Made by a program: the position numbers and the translations under genes. 64,000 nt of DNA from Cinclus cinclus. Its lineage: Eukaryota; Chordata; Aves; Passeriformes; Cinclidae. Positions 13,206 through 25,779 of the stretch are shown one piece after another. The notes beneath the pieces were generated by a model. The model saw only the letters and a program-made list of their open reading frames with translations, was not told the origin of the DNA and did no database searches. The stretch's first letter is position 1. Every line of letters starts with the position of its first letter. The stretch is from NCBI RefSeq assembly GCF_963662255.1, contig NW_026912186.1, positions 496,001 to 560,000 on the forward strand. Reading direction: 5' to 3'.

Positions 13206-15974
13206 TCCTGCCAGCCTCTATTTTGAACATAAAAAAAAAAAAAGCAAGCCCTTGCTTCTGCAGAGTGCTTAAAACCTCTTCTGTCCTGTGACAGTGCAGA
13301 AGATTGCTGTGGTCAGAGGCTGCAAGACACCCAGCATGCAGGAGCCACGCTGCTCATGCAAACCCCAGAAGAGCCTGGCATTTCCTGTGCTTACATTTTG
13401 AGAAGCACAGAGTCTGTAAACAGTGCCACAGAGCATCTTCTACACAAACCATATCCTGGCCCATTCCTCTTCTGGGCTATAGGAGTAGGAGCTGAGCAAG
13501 GAAAAGGAAAGCTGCTCAGCTGACGTGTGACAGAAAGAACAGTGCAACTGAACACAGCATTGTTCTGGACAGCACACCTTGCAAGGAGGTGGCAGTTAAA
13601 CCAGTAGCAGCAAGGATGGGGAAGATCCAGCAATACCAGAGGCAGGATAAAAAGGGAAAAAAACCCACAACAAAATAAAACTGCAAATAAAACTAACCCA
13701 ACCAGCACCCTGAGGAGGCACAATGGTGCAGACGTGCCTGAGGAGCACAGCCCTCCTGCTCTCTAGCAGATCCATCCTGTGGCTTCCCACATACTTTGGG
13801 AAGAAAGACGACAAGTAGGCATAGGCAGGAACAAGGAGCACTCTGTGGTTTTACTCAGTATTTCAGTCCATCTCTCACTCAGGAGGAGCTCTGCTTCGCT
13901 TTCCAAGTCTCGCCCTCTCTGGCATGGATCACAAACCTGGCTTCTGGCCCAGGCCTTGGCTCCAGCAGTGCTCATCACCAAACAGGGTGACGCCCCACCT
14001 CTGGGCACAGTGCACAGCACAGTCCTAAAGCCATCTTGAGGCCATTACCCCAGCATCAGAAGAGGCTCCCTTATCCCCCAGCTGGGATTCCAGGCATCCT
14101 GAGTTGCAGCTGAAAAACCCAATACCCAAACACAGCTCCAAACTCTTTGGGGGAAGAAAAACCCAGCATCAAAGTACTGTTTTCTCTAGTGGCTCCAGCC
14201 AAAGCTGCCAGACGAGCCGCCCGCACTGGGGAAGTCCTGTCTCCCAAAGATGCCTCGGCATAGCTTGCATGTTCCTCTGCCTGAAGCTGCCCAGAAAGAT
14301 GCAACAGGATGATGCCAGGTGAAGGCACTGCCCTCACATCACAGGCAGTGGAAAAGACACTGGAAACCAGAACCCAATGCACCCATCTGACAATTCAGCA
14401 AGGATACCAGGATACAGGGAAGCCACCTGTGCCCAGACACCAGTAGCTGTCAAAGAAGCAGACCACCTCTTCACGAAGAGCTGAGCAAGTGGGAAGCAGG
14501 CTCCATTGCACTGACTGTGCCTAGCATGGACACACACTCAGCAAGAGCAGAACAGGTTCCCGTTTCTGTCTTCGGGGCCCTGCAGCCCATTATCCTCACA
14601 CTGGTTTCTCCAGTGCAGGATTGTAGCTGGCATCAAGGCAATCCTGTTTATCTCAGAGTGATATTTGTCTTAGATGGCCCATCCCACACCTCGCAAGAGG
14701 GGCAGCAGCAGCAGGTCCAGGCCCAAGCAAGCAGGACTTGGAGCCAGTTAGGATGCCCAATAGCAGCACACCCATTTCCAAGGCTTGGTACAGGCTTCAG
14801 ATAGCCATGCCAAGACAACCCATGCTCCACCTTCCAGCCAAGCTATGGCCCAGGCTGCCCCAGGGACCAAGAAGCGCTGATCTGCTGGCCAAGGATGCAA
14901 AGAGCAAGCAGCACTCCTGACAAGCTGCCTCTCCATAGCACGGCTTTCCCTTAAATCAGAAACAAGGGCCAGTGACACTAACTGCTTCCTCCTCACTATC
15001 TCCTGCCGAGTATAAACATGTAGCAACTACAAATGCCATTGTGAACCCATCCCAATTAGAACAAAATCTGTCACCCTCTCCACCTCTGAGTTGCATAGAA
15101 GATGAGGTAGGAAGAAAACAAAACCAGTTCCCTATTCCCAGGAAGGGTCTGGTGCTAAGCAGATGACCTACAATAGGCACCACAGAAGAAGAAAGGGTGC
15201 CTCTCATCCATGCCATGTGTTTTGGCTGGTGCTGCCTCCCCAGAAGAGGGTGACGAAGTGCAAAATACAGCAACAGAAACCATGCCCACCAATCTCCAGT
15301 AACAGTTCCTGGGTACCTTCCACTCAGGGCTGCCAGAGGCAGTGAGTGAAGAAGCCAGACCAAAGCAGCAAAGACTGGCCCACTGGAAATCAGTACAGAA
15401 CTTCAAAACAGAAGTCGAGAAGAACTGAGGAGTATCACCGTGGCTATCCTCACAATCTGCACCGCACAGAGCTGCTGAAGATGCACAACTGAAAAGCAAA
15501 GAAGCCACAACACTTCCTAGGCCCCTTGCTCCAACACAGGTGTATTGTTCCACAACTTCAGTTCTATGAGAAACCTCATAGGGTAACTTGAATCTCATGG
15601 AGATCAACTACATAAAGTCAGAATCCACAGCTCCCACTACTCTCTAGAAACACAGGACCACACATAAGACCACCAGAAAATGCATTTGCCAGTCAACATC
15701 TTCCTGGGAGGAAAGGAGAGCAACTGACACCAAGTCCTGACCTGCATTAGATTCTGATTTTCCAGAAGAGCCATGCTGGCAATCCTCCTCGCTGATACAG
15801 CTTAAATAACACTGACAAAATATTGCTGCATCTGTACATCATATCACTATGACACCTCTACCCTGCATTATATTATATATCCATGCATTTACATACCACG
15901 TTTCCTGTTAAAAATGTCAAAAGCAGTCAAACACAGCACAGATCTCCTATGTGCCTTCTCTCCTACCCTCCATG

Positions 15975-15986
15975 CCCCCCCCCCCC
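15975..15986 (+). repeat. Poly(C) tract, 12 C
   Basis: An uninterrupted run of 12 cytosines. It is one of several C/G homopolymers in the window. Confidence 0.9.
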
Positions 15987-17654
15987 ACCTCCAGGGCACT
16001 GGCACAATGCTGGGTCTCAGCCAAAAGACAACAGCATGAGGAAAACGACATTTTCAGAGCAAGCTCTAGGCTTCACCCTGACTAAAGGTGTTGGGGGACA
16101 GCAGACATCCCTGGAAGGAGGCAGTAACAGCAGCTCAGGAACAGGCTCACAGGTGGAACAGACTGCTGATGCATTCTCATACAGGAACAGCAAACTTGGG
16201 CTTTTCCACATGGGACTTATTCTCCCAGAAGAGACCAACTTGAGAGATCTGTCAGGCACAGTATTTAAAACTGGATGGAGCCCTAAGGAATTACGTGCTG
16301 AAAGCCAGCCTGTGCCATCTCCAGGAAATGACTAGACCTGAACAGATTAAAACCCATTACAGCAGCACATCTGGACATCCAAGGAACAAAGACACATCCT
16401 CAAGTGCTTTGACCACTAAGAACTTTCCCTCCTAGCAGCAGCAAAGCCTAATGCAATCACGTGAGACAGGGCAAAGAAGCAAGGGCTGTTCTGATGCCAA
16501 TTCTGAACTAGACACTGTACTAACAAGAAACTGGGCTGAAAGAGACAGGTAACAATCCCAGGGCCCATCCTGGGACCCTGAAACCAGCTGAAGAGTAACA
16601 AAGAGCAACATCTCTACAGCAGTAATAAACAGCCACTGGCTGGGACACAGCTGATGCTCCCCATAGAGGAAACCAAGAGCCTCCTCTCCAGCTGCCCCTC
16701 CTTCCTACATCCCTCCATACAGCAAGCGCTGACAGAAGGGAAAGCACTCACAGCATTGAGCAGGAGCAAACAGCAGGGGAGAGAAGAAAAAGCAAAGTTT
16801 TTTTTCTCCCCAAAACAGCAAGTATGGAGGACATGAGCTCAGCTGGGTTGACAACTTGATAGAAAAGTCAAAGGCTGAATAGAGCTTGGAGCTCAGGAAC
16901 TCCAGGCCAGTATGAGCAAAGTCCACAGCTCGCAGGCTGGAGTTAGCCTGGAACTAAAGTGGAACTCCAGCACATCCTTGGCAGCTGCCCTGGAGCAGCA
17001 TAGCCCAGTGAGCTTGCCATGTCCAGCTTCGTGATGGCCCAGTTGCTTCATGCAGCTGTCTGTCCTCTCTGTCACAGAGTGGCCAGAGAGCCACCTTCTA
17101 ACAGCAACACAGTGAGATGCAGAAGGGTTTAAAAGTACGAAACACAACTATTTTACTTTCTTCAACTGAACAACTGTGGTTTCTAGTTTCTAAGTAGGCT
17201 TCCCTTTAGCTGCTGCCTGTTTACTTCTTTCTGGTGGCAGGGATCTGGAAAGAGGAAATGGACTTTCATGGGGAGGGAGACACAGCAATACCTACAACAC
17301 TGCACTGCAGAAAATACCATGGAATGCATTTTCTAGGTAATGAAGATGCAGGTCAGGGTGGTAAGGAGCAACCAGTCCCACCACTTGATCAGCTAAAATG
17401 GCAACACGAACATTAAAAAACAAACAAAAAGGTTCTTCAGCACTTAGTTTATGCATGCTCTCAAAAAAGTCCCAGTGCAGCAGACAGCTGTTGCAGAGAC
17501 AGCACACTGACACTCTCATCATTCTACCAAGGAGAATCAGGCAGCAATGGACATTTTTGCACTAGTACTAGCCTTGGTTGTGTATTACATACCCACATGT
17601 GGTGGCAGGCATCATTATCACAGGCACCAGAGTCAAATCAGCACCAACACAGCC

Positions 17655-17712
17655 TTGTCAAGTGACCTTGGGGAAATCACTTCCTCTGTGACTCACTCTT
17701 CTTATCCCTCCT
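17655..17712 (+). repeat. MIR-like SINE relic
   Basis: AAGTGACCTTGGGGAAATCA followed by CTTCCTCTGTGACTCACTCT matches the MIR core 'TGTGACCTTGGGCAAGTCACTTAACCTCTCTGTGCCTCAG' with scattered substitutions. Confidence 0.6.
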
Positions 17713-18599
17713 GCCACCAAAGTAGCGAAGCAAGGCACGCACACACAACCCCTGTATGTGACTGATGGATGAAAGGAGCTGCATGGCATTACTGCATGCC
17801 TGGCATGAATCTGCATTTCGGCAGGGTAACGAGTGGTAGCCACGTTTGCAGAACAGATCCTGCAGGTCAAGAGTACGCAGCTAAGGCTCTTGTAGCATCA
17901 CTCCACAGCCAAAGGTGCACGGCTGCTCTCTGCCACGCCGTCAGCAGCCCTTTGCCACCCTTTGCCCGGCAGAGCCAGGACACAACCCTATGCAGCCTGA
18001 CACCCTGTCAAACAGAGCTGCCCCCAAGGCATGCAGGCGCTGCCACACACAACACAACAGCCTGCTCTGTCATGTACCATTACTTATGTGTTCAGATATG
18101 CATCCTTCTCGCATTTCTATTCCAGCAAGTAGATGCTAGCAGAGCAGGGCTGGAACAAGTTCACCACCTGCTAAAGACATGTCCCGAATACAATGCAGGG
18201 AAGGTTTCGTTAGATCGGTTCCTTTCTGTGCGCAAGAAAAATACATACGTACATGTGGTGTTTCTCTCATTTTTCTTCCAAGCTGACCACATGCCTGATT
18301 TATCTCAACAGTGAACCGAAGTCTATCGAGTAGAGAGGGCAGAGGTCCCCCCGACAGTTAGGATGGGCCCTGACTGACAGGAGTATTTGTTTAAACCCCA
18401 CGTGAAACGTGGCGAGTTCCCATCCTCCCTGGGGCTTCAACAGCACCATAACGTCTTGCAAGATCCAGACCAGCTCCGGTAAAACCAGACGCAACCTGAG
18501 TAAGTTCTTTGCACCTAGAGAAAAGCCCCAGTCGAGGCAGTTTTGTCCTCGAGGAACCGCCTGCGGCCGCAGCAGCAATGGGTGACAAGGACCTGGGAA

Positions 18600-19620
18600 G
18601 AGCGGTCCCCCGGACGCGAGAGCGAAACGGGAAGGGTCCCGCAGCCCAGGAACAATGTCCAAGGCAAGCGGGGGCACTGACAGCTCATCCCCAGCCGGCC
18701 GGACTCGGCGGGTAGGCCGAGCCGAGGCCGGCGCCGTCCTCCCGGCAAGTTATCGCTGCCCGCGGGAGCGGCGGTACGAAGGCGAGCCCGGAGTCTGCGG
18801 CTCGGACGGCGGTTCCCGGCCGCCCCCACGGCCGGATGACAGCCTCGAGGCGGACCCGGCCGCGCGGGGCAAGGGGTCGGTGCGGGGGCGGCGCGGAGCC
18901 CCGGCTCCCCCCCGGGGCGGAACAATGGGACGGCGGTGTCCGGGCCTGGCGGGGCACTCACCTCGGCGGCGCCGGCGGAGCGACTCAGGGTAGGCCGGGA
19001 GAGCCCGCCGGGGCGGCGCGGCGGGGCTCCGCGGGCTGCTGGGGGCCGGCCAGCGGCGCGGGGCCGGCGGCGCGGGCCGCGCTCATGGCTCGGCCGCCCG
19101 CCGCAGGGCGCGGGGTCGGGGCCGCTGCCGGCGGCGCCCCCCGCCCCGCCGCGCCGCTCCTTCCGCCGACCGAGCCGGCGGCTCCAGCCCGCGCCCGCCG
19201 GCGGGGGTGGGCGTCCGGCCGCGGCGAGCCCCGGCTGCCCGCCCGGCCCCGAGCCGCGGACGGCTTCCCCGCGCAGCGGCGGGCGGCCGGGCGCGGGCGG
19301 CGGGGAGCGGAGCCGGCGGGCGCGGCGGCCCGGGCGCGGGCGGGGGCGCCGTGGCGAGGGCGAGGCGCTGCGGGCCGAGTGCTCCTTTCTCCGCCGGAGC
19401 CTGAATAATCATTTGGAGAAACAGGATCATTCACTTTCCTCCGAGCCGGAGCCAGGCGCTGCCCTGTCAAAATAAAAGCCCTGCGCGCCGATTAACCGCT
19501 TCCTGGTCGCGGGCGCCCCGCCGGCCGCTCAGCGGCACCGCTCGCGGCCGGCCCCGCCGCCCATTTCGGGCCTCCCGCGGCGAGCGGCCGGCGCCCCGCG
19601 AGTGACCATCGAGGTGTCAC
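18600..19620. promoter_or_regulatory. CpG island, candidate promoter of a minus-strand gene
   Basis: About 1 kb of very GC-rich, CpG-dense sequence, flanked on both sides by ordinary composition. On the minus strand a strong splice donor, GAG followed by GTGAGTG, lies at 18,961, consistent with a non-coding first exon transcribed leftward from a start somewhere around 19.4-19.6 kb. Long open frames in this block run on several frames of both strands, as expected from low stop-codon frequency in GC-rich DNA, so I do not call any of them coding. The gene it serves is not shown by the sequence; BCL9L is a synteny-based guess. Confidence 0.6.
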
Positions 19621-22600
19621 ACACCCACGAGTCTCACAGACATGTACGCGATGGCACATGGGTCTCGACACCGCCGGGACCGGCAGAATTGCGTTCCACT
19701 CCTTCCCGCGAAAGCACGGGGGCTGCTCCTGCTGAGAGTCCTTCTGCCCTTTATCATCCGAAACACCGGCCCGCGAGGCACCCGATACCCTGCGTGTCCT
19801 GCTCTCAAGCCTCACTGTGCCGGGGAGGTCCCAGACCTGATCCCCTCTTTGCCGCATCTTCCGGAGCCTGTGCGGAGCTGGACTTCGATGCTTGTGGGAC
19901 ACTTCCAACTCAGGATATTTTGTAATTCTACGCACAAGGCACAAGAACTGGCTCCAGCCCTTGAGAAGAGCAGCATGTTATTATCTATACCCACAAGTTT
20001 TCCAGGCATTAACCACCCTCCTGCCCTGAACAGACTCCACGGATGGAAGCCGCACAGTGCACACGCAGACCAGGCTGTGGAGACGACCTGCCCGTACCTG
20101 GGCGATGTCACCAGCATCCTACAAGCACGTGTCACCTTCCTGCCAGAAGCGCACCAACCACCCAGTAGTGGGGCTGGGAGGAGGGGGCTGGAGGCAGGGA
20201 CCATTTGACAGCATCCCCGGAGTTGCACAGCTCAAGGTGATGTGGGGACAAGCAATCCAGCTCCACCGGCAGCGGCCTCGGTTGAAAATTAATCCAAGAC
20301 TCGCCCCTCTGCTCACTCCCGCAGCCCCCGAAGCAGGACGGAGGAGCCAGCCTGCCCCGGGAACGGCGGCAGGGGGGGACGGTGATGGGAGGCCAGGGCG
20401 GGGGAGATCTCCCGGTGGGGCGGGGCAGCGAGGGCCCGGCCCCGCTCCGGCCTGGCCCCTCCCCGGCACTGGGTCCCCCGGCTACCTCTCTCGTCCTCAT
20501 TCTCTGCAACCTTCTGGGCTTTGTACATCACAGCCCTTCACAGCCCTCCCAGCGTGAGCACGTGAAAGTGGCAAAGGAAGACTGGGAAAGGTCAGCAAGA
20601 GGACCAGCCGCTGCTGGTTCAGCAGAGCCTGCTGGTTTCAGATCCTCTACATTTAATTAACATCTGCCAGGCTAGCTACCCTCCCTGCACTTGATGATGA
20701 CTTCCAGTCTCCCCTTCCCTCCTCTATAATTATGCCTATGCTAGGAGAGACAAGACAGGGGAAGAGATGGTGAAACAGATTCCTTGGAGCTCCTCAAAGC
20801 CTATCTCTGCTAAAGCCACCACCACCATGGCAGCAGCTCAACCCAGGAGCTGTCTGATAACAGTAGCACCTTAGCAAGCCTCAGCCAAGATGCCCAAACT
20901 TGGCTGTTACCTGTTCCTCCCTTGCATGAGGTTTTCCTGCCTTTGAACCACAAAACTTACATATAACATACAAAACAGAAAGGTCTCCCAAACTAGTTAA
21001 GGACCAAGAGGGAGCTCTCTGTGACAGTGACTCCAGCCCTCCCTGGGAAGAACTGGGACTGACCACCCAGAAGTTCCTAACACATCCTACCTCTGCGGGA
21101 TGCAGAGAATACAGGATCAGAAGGACTGGCCTTGTCCTGTCATGTTTTGCCAACGAGGACCTGTGGAGTAGATGGAAGCTTGTCCTAAACTATGTCCAAG
21201 GCTTTCGGACTTGTTCATTTCCACTGACTCTCCAGAACACGAGCCCTAAGATCAGACCTTCACAAGACCCCTGCGGGCAAGACCCTCATTATACTTACAA
21301 ATATGATTAATTAGGTCCAATTAACTGTACTGGAATTAATTATGTGACTCACATTTAGCTGGGGCTGCCTCTTTGTGAAGTGTTTCCCCAGTGGATTACT
21401 CCAGCAGATCCCCAGCAGAGGCCCCAGAGATAGAAAAGTCCAGACAAATTGTTCTGAAGGAAACCAGTCAGGAGCTGTGAAATGCCTGTTTTGGGAGCAG
21501 TTCTCTGTTTTGCTGATCCACATAACTATGGAGCAGGAAGCTGGTGGCAGTCCAGCATTAAATCCACAGACCTGGCACACAGATTCATCCTGTGTCCTCC
21601 GACAGAAAGACAGTGGTCCAGGCAAGAAGATGGAAGAGGCTATGTTGCTACTGCTGTGGTAGACTCAGGCCTAAAAACCTCTTTTCATCTCTTCCCATGC
21701 TGTTCTCAGTTCTGCCCATCCCTATGCAGACTCCTGGCCAAAATGTCCTTTTCTTCTGCTCAGACACTAGCACAGATTCTATCCCATAGCCTCACAAGTC
21801 CTCATCTCCCTCAGACTGCTTTGCAAGGTCTCAATCCCACTTCTATTTTGGTGGTACTACATAGCCATTGCTCAGGGAAAAGGGGAAAATGCCTAGGAGA
21901 GACCCCAGGTCTGCACCCAACTCTGCAGTCAGCTGGGGAAGAATGGGTTCCCTCATTTCATGCTCACTGGAGTTTGAGCAGGGCAGTCACCAGCAGAAGG
22001 CCACTGCAAGGAGCCTGCACTACCTTTGCCATCTCTGCAGGTGCCCAGGCAGACTGTGCCATTATCTAGATGGACTGGGACAGAATCAGAAGTGCCCAGT
22101 TTGATTTCTCCTTGTAAACATGATCACCTTTCCTTATTAACTATCACATCTCCATCAGACCAAGACTGTTTGTCCACTGCAGTCAAAAGAAACTCAGAAG
22201 CTCACAGACAACACGTGAAGCAATGCAGCCAGCTGGAGTCTCCTGCTTACCATCCTCACACTCAAGTTGGGCACTGGCCCTCCATATGCTGGGATTTTCC
22301 TTTGCTGCAGTCCTAAAGGCAAAACACAGCCTGCACTAAGGTACCGAGGGAGAATTTAATCAAACTGAGACATCGTCTTTCCAAATGAAAATATGCTACT
22401 GCAGCTACAGCATGGCTGACAGACCATCATCTAGCAAAGACAAACTCTTGACATGGTTCCAGGATCACAATGACACCAAGACTCAGCAGCCTGGATGCCT
22501 TGCTATTGCTGCGATGCCTCCTGAATTCCCAATACCTGCATGGGTGCAGGCAGGATGCAACTCTTCAATTTTTCTTCCCTTCTTGTTACTCCTGTACACC

Positions 22601-22879
22601 CTGAATGCCAGCCTTATCCTCCCAAAACCTCAGATGCTCACTGCAGCCCTAGGGAAATCATCTCAGGTCCACACAGTGCTGATGTTGCTGGAATCCTGGC
22701 ATGGGGTATGAGCTTCACTCCTACCACGACTACCTAGCCTCAGATGGCCTTTGCTACCTGCTCCAGATGTATTTGGACTGCTCTGCGCGGGGCCCTGCTT
22801 GGCTGTCCCTGATCTTGAGACACTCCTGCCGTCCAGGGCAGGCCCTGCCACACAGCAAACCTGAGAAAAGGCTGAGGTT
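19621..22879. other. Gene-free stretch between CpG blocks
   Basis: No exons or RNA genes recognised. It contains a second GC-rich patch at about 20,260-20,490 and an AT-rich cluster of homeodomain-type motifs at about 21,300-21,345, described under findings. Confidence 0.4.
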
Positions 22880-23480
22880 TACCGGCGCCGGGGCTGCGAG
22901 GGAACTTCTATCCCTGCCAACCGGTAGGGCCAGGAGAGCCGAGCCCACCGGGCAGTGCGGGGCCGGGCTGCGCACCCGACTGCCGGCGCCTGCGGCGGGG
23001 AGGGTTGGAGGGCGCGAAGGGTTAAATCGTTCGTCGAGGCCACGAGCGCGATAAATGCGGCCATCGGCGGAGCCGGGGCCTCCCACCGTCCCCGGGGCCG
23101 GGCTGGAGAGGGCGGGTCGCGGCGGCGGGGACTCTTATCCTGATACGGCGCCTTCGCCGAGCTTAGCTCTGGAATTACCGAGCGGCGGGACTGGCTCCGC
23201 GGCCGCGGCACTCGGCGACACAAAGCACGCAGAGCCCTCGCCCAACAACCGGGCGGGGGGGCGGGGGTCTCGGCAGGGATGCGGGGCATCCCGGCCGGCC
23301 ACGCAAGCAGAAGCGGCCTCCACACGGGCAGCGCGGGATCCCTGCTGCTCCCGGCTGGAACAAGCCGGCGGCTCCCGGAGCTCCATGCGCCCGGAGCGGC
23401 GGGACCCCCGGGCACGCACCGCGCTCGCGTGCGCAGGCAAACGCACACCGCAGGCGGCAAATCGTCACGCAGATGTGTTG
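22880..23480. promoter_or_regulatory. CpG island without an assigned gene
   Basis: About 600 bp of CpG-dense sequence with abrupt borders. Islands like this mark promoters in birds and mammals. I cannot find an exon with a known protein next to it on either strand, so its transcript, if any, is unknown. Confidence 0.55.
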
Positions 23481-24690
23481 TGTCGTACCAGGAGACTGTC
23501 AAGGAAGGTGCAAGAACAGCTTTTGCTGTCACTGCTACTACAGTCTTACAAAAAGGCTGAACTAGAAACAGAGCGATCCCTCCCCCACTTTGATTTATTT
23601 ACTTTTATCTCCAGAGGACGCCTGGTCACTGCAAATGTGCGAGCCTGTGCCAACGAGTTGCGGAGCAGAGATCAGGAGGGTTTTCAGAAGGGTCACAGGC
23701 CTGACACAAATCCAATTTTATACAATGTCTCTATTAGTATTCGGGGTCACTTGAAATTACCACTCTGTAAACTGGGTCATAAGAGGAAAAGTTAGCAAGC
23801 TGCAGCCGTGTGCCATCTGCCAGCATGACAAGGACTTGTTTTGGTGGAAGGTTGGATTACCACTTGAGAGCCCCATTATTCCCACATATTGTCTCTGTTT
23901 CTAAGACAGTCGTGTGCATCTTGTTGTGTGCAATGCCTCAACCACACAAATCTCTTTGGGAAGAACTTCTCCCACAGCATCTCAGAGGCTGTCCTGTTTT
24001 TCAGGGAAGCAGGGCATATGCCCTGGCACAAAGGGCTAACACAGCCTGATTCACCTGCATCAACACTTAGTTGCCTGGCTAGGCCCATGAGCCTTACGTT
24101 TCAGCAAGGGTGGCAGTGAGCGAAGCCACAGGCTCTACCTGTGTGTTCAGGCTCTGTTTCCTAGGTTTTCACCCAGCCTATTTCATCTGTACCTGTGTCT
24201 TCCAAAATGTGTACATTTACACAGGTCTGATGGTACTCCTGGACCAAAAGTGCTGATCCCCTTATCCAAATGCTGCAAGGACTCTACAGAATTTGGAACA
24301 AGAAAAAGGTCCTTCTTGTCAAGACTACCCTAATCCTGAGCAGATACTTATTACTTGCATTTCTGTTCAGTGTCCTCTCATACTCCAGATATCTCCACCT
24401 TTTCTGACAACCTGCTGTTTGCATCCAGGCCTATATACTCAGAAGAGCTCTCAACCCCCTGCCTGCCCTTGCCACGGTGCCCAGCATGGTGAGCTCGGTC
24501 CTGAAGACTGGCTGCCTCACCCCAAGCTCTTCCTGGCCAGTGTCAGGGTTGCTGAACATTCGTGCTAGTACCTGCCACCCTTACACAAAGGGGTGGCTGC
24601 TCCAACCTTGGGAGCATTCATTCATCCCTCGCTGATGTGCACAGGGATGGAGAGGGCACATGAGGAGACAAGAAGCCGCCCCCCTCCCCT
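23481..24690. other. Gene-free stretch
   Basis: No coding exon, RNA gene or clear repeat recognised between the two CpG-rich blocks. Confidence 0.4.
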
Positions 24691-24750
24691 AGTGAAGAAG
24701 GCTGCTCTTCGCGCACAGCCTGCCTCCCGCCACCCACGGCCGGGCCAGGG

Positions 24751-24940
24751 GGACTCTCCCGAGACACACGGCCGGGCCGGGCCGGGCCAGAGGGACTCTC
24801 CCGAGACACACGGCCGGGCCGGGCCGGGCCAGAGGGACTCTCCCGAGACACACGGCCGGGCCGGGCCGGGCCAGAGGGACTCTCCCGAGACACACGGCCG
24901 GGCCGGGCCGGGCCGGGCCGGGCCGGGCCGGGAGGCGCGG
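24751..24940. repeat. 42-bp minisatellite, 4 copies, with a CCGGG tail
   Basis: Four near-identical 42-bp units begin at 24,751, 24,793, 24,835 and 24,877. Each joins a GGACTCTCCCGAGACACACG core to a GGCC/CCGGG run. The last unit grades into an extended CCGGG array ending near 24,935. Because 42 is divisible by 3, frames stay open through the array and give spurious proteins with a 14-residue repeat on both strands. Confidence 0.95.
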
Positions 24941-25006
24941 AGCTGGCGCCGGGGCCCGGTGGCGCCACCTGGCGGGGCAGCGCGGACTCGTCCCGGCCCT
25001 TTTGCC

Positions 25007-25061
25007 GGTGCGGGGCCGGTGCGGGGCCGGTGCGGGGCCGGTGCGGGGCCGGTGCGGGGCC
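25007..25061. repeat. 11-bp minisatellite, 5 perfect copies
   Basis: Five head-to-tail copies of GGTGCGGGGCC begin at 25,007, 25,018, 25,029, 25,040 and 25,051. The array lies about 70 bp after the 42-bp minisatellite, in the same GC-rich block. Confidence 0.95.
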
Positions 25062-25454
25062 GCAGGAATACGGGGGACAATCGCCGCAGCCCAATTGTCC
25101 CTCTGTACTCCTGATGCCGAGAGACAGCACTAGAGCTGGTACAAGAAACACCAGAAAACAAGTTGCCTTATTTTGTTTCCCCCACTTCTCCCTCTGATGA
25201 TGCAAAAGAAGATGCAGCCAAATCTGAGGCTGTGCATGACAGAAGAGCAGCGTGTGCACAGCAGAAGGGGATGTTTTGATTAACAGGAAAAGGAGAAGCC
25301 ATGGCTCTGGTGACAAATGCTGAATGGGGCTGTAACACCCAGGCGCAGAAGCAAGGAAATGCATTTCCACACCATGCAATATTATCTCTGTTTCTGTGCT
25401 AGAATATGAACTAAACAAACCCTACATCACTAGCAGCAGCACACAGCTGGCACT

Positions 25455-25765
25455 TCAATCACAGAATCAACTGGGTTGGAAAAGACCTCTGAGACCACTG
25501 AGTCCAACCTAGGACCAAATACCACCATGTCAACTTGACCATGGCACTAAGTGCCATGTCCAGTCTTTTCCTAAACACCTTCAGGGATGGTGACTCCACC
25601 ACTTCTGTGGGCAGTCCATTCACCCTTCAAAGTCTAATCACCCTTTCTCTGAAGAAATTCTTCCTTAGAATTTCCTATCCAACCTAAACCTCCCCTCGTG
25701 CAGCTCAAGACTATGTCCTTTAGACCATTAGATCATTCTTTCCTGCATAGATGACCCTTCTTGAA
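25455..25765 (-). repeat. CR1 LINE, 5'-truncated 3' end
   Basis: The plus strand opens with CACAGAATCAACTGGGTTGG, followed by AAAAGACCTC, the reverse complement of the conserved 3' end of avian CR1 elements. It continues through the typical blocks 'GGCACTAAGTGCCATGTCCA', 'CTTCAGGGATGGTGACTCCA' and 'TTCTCTGAAGAAATTCTTCC'. This is a 5'-truncated, non-coding copy. It shares wording with the copy at 36.4 kb, so both probably belong to the same subfamily. Confidence 0.92.
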
Positions 25766-25779
25766 TACCCATTTAACAG

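Larger units (their letters stand above)
1..18600. other. Gene-free stretch, possibly intron or flank of a minus-strand gene
   Basis: I find no exon series, RNA gene or recognisable protein motif in this stretch. The open frames are isolated, have no homology I recognise and lack consistent splice context. Base composition is moderate in GC, with scattered MIR-like SINE relics (listed separately) and short homopolymers. In mammals the segment beside CENATAC leads to UPK2, FOXR1 and BCL9L. A strong minus-strand donor at 18,961 would make this block the first intron of a gene transcribed leftward, for which BCL9L is the synteny-based guess. No BCL9L coding exon is visible here. Confidence 0.5.

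Noticed and set aside
23160..23215. TCTGGAATTACCG followed by a GC-rich run, recalling a piece of 18S rRNA in reverse complement.
   Set aside because: Only about 11-13 bases agree; the flanks do not follow the rRNA sequence.
24593..25418. Open frames of 173 (+), 266 (-) and 179 (-) codons with a 14-residue repeat.
   Set aside because: They are produced by the 42-bp minisatellite, whose unit is divisible by three, and by the low stop frequency of GC-rich DNA. Frames are open on both strands at once.
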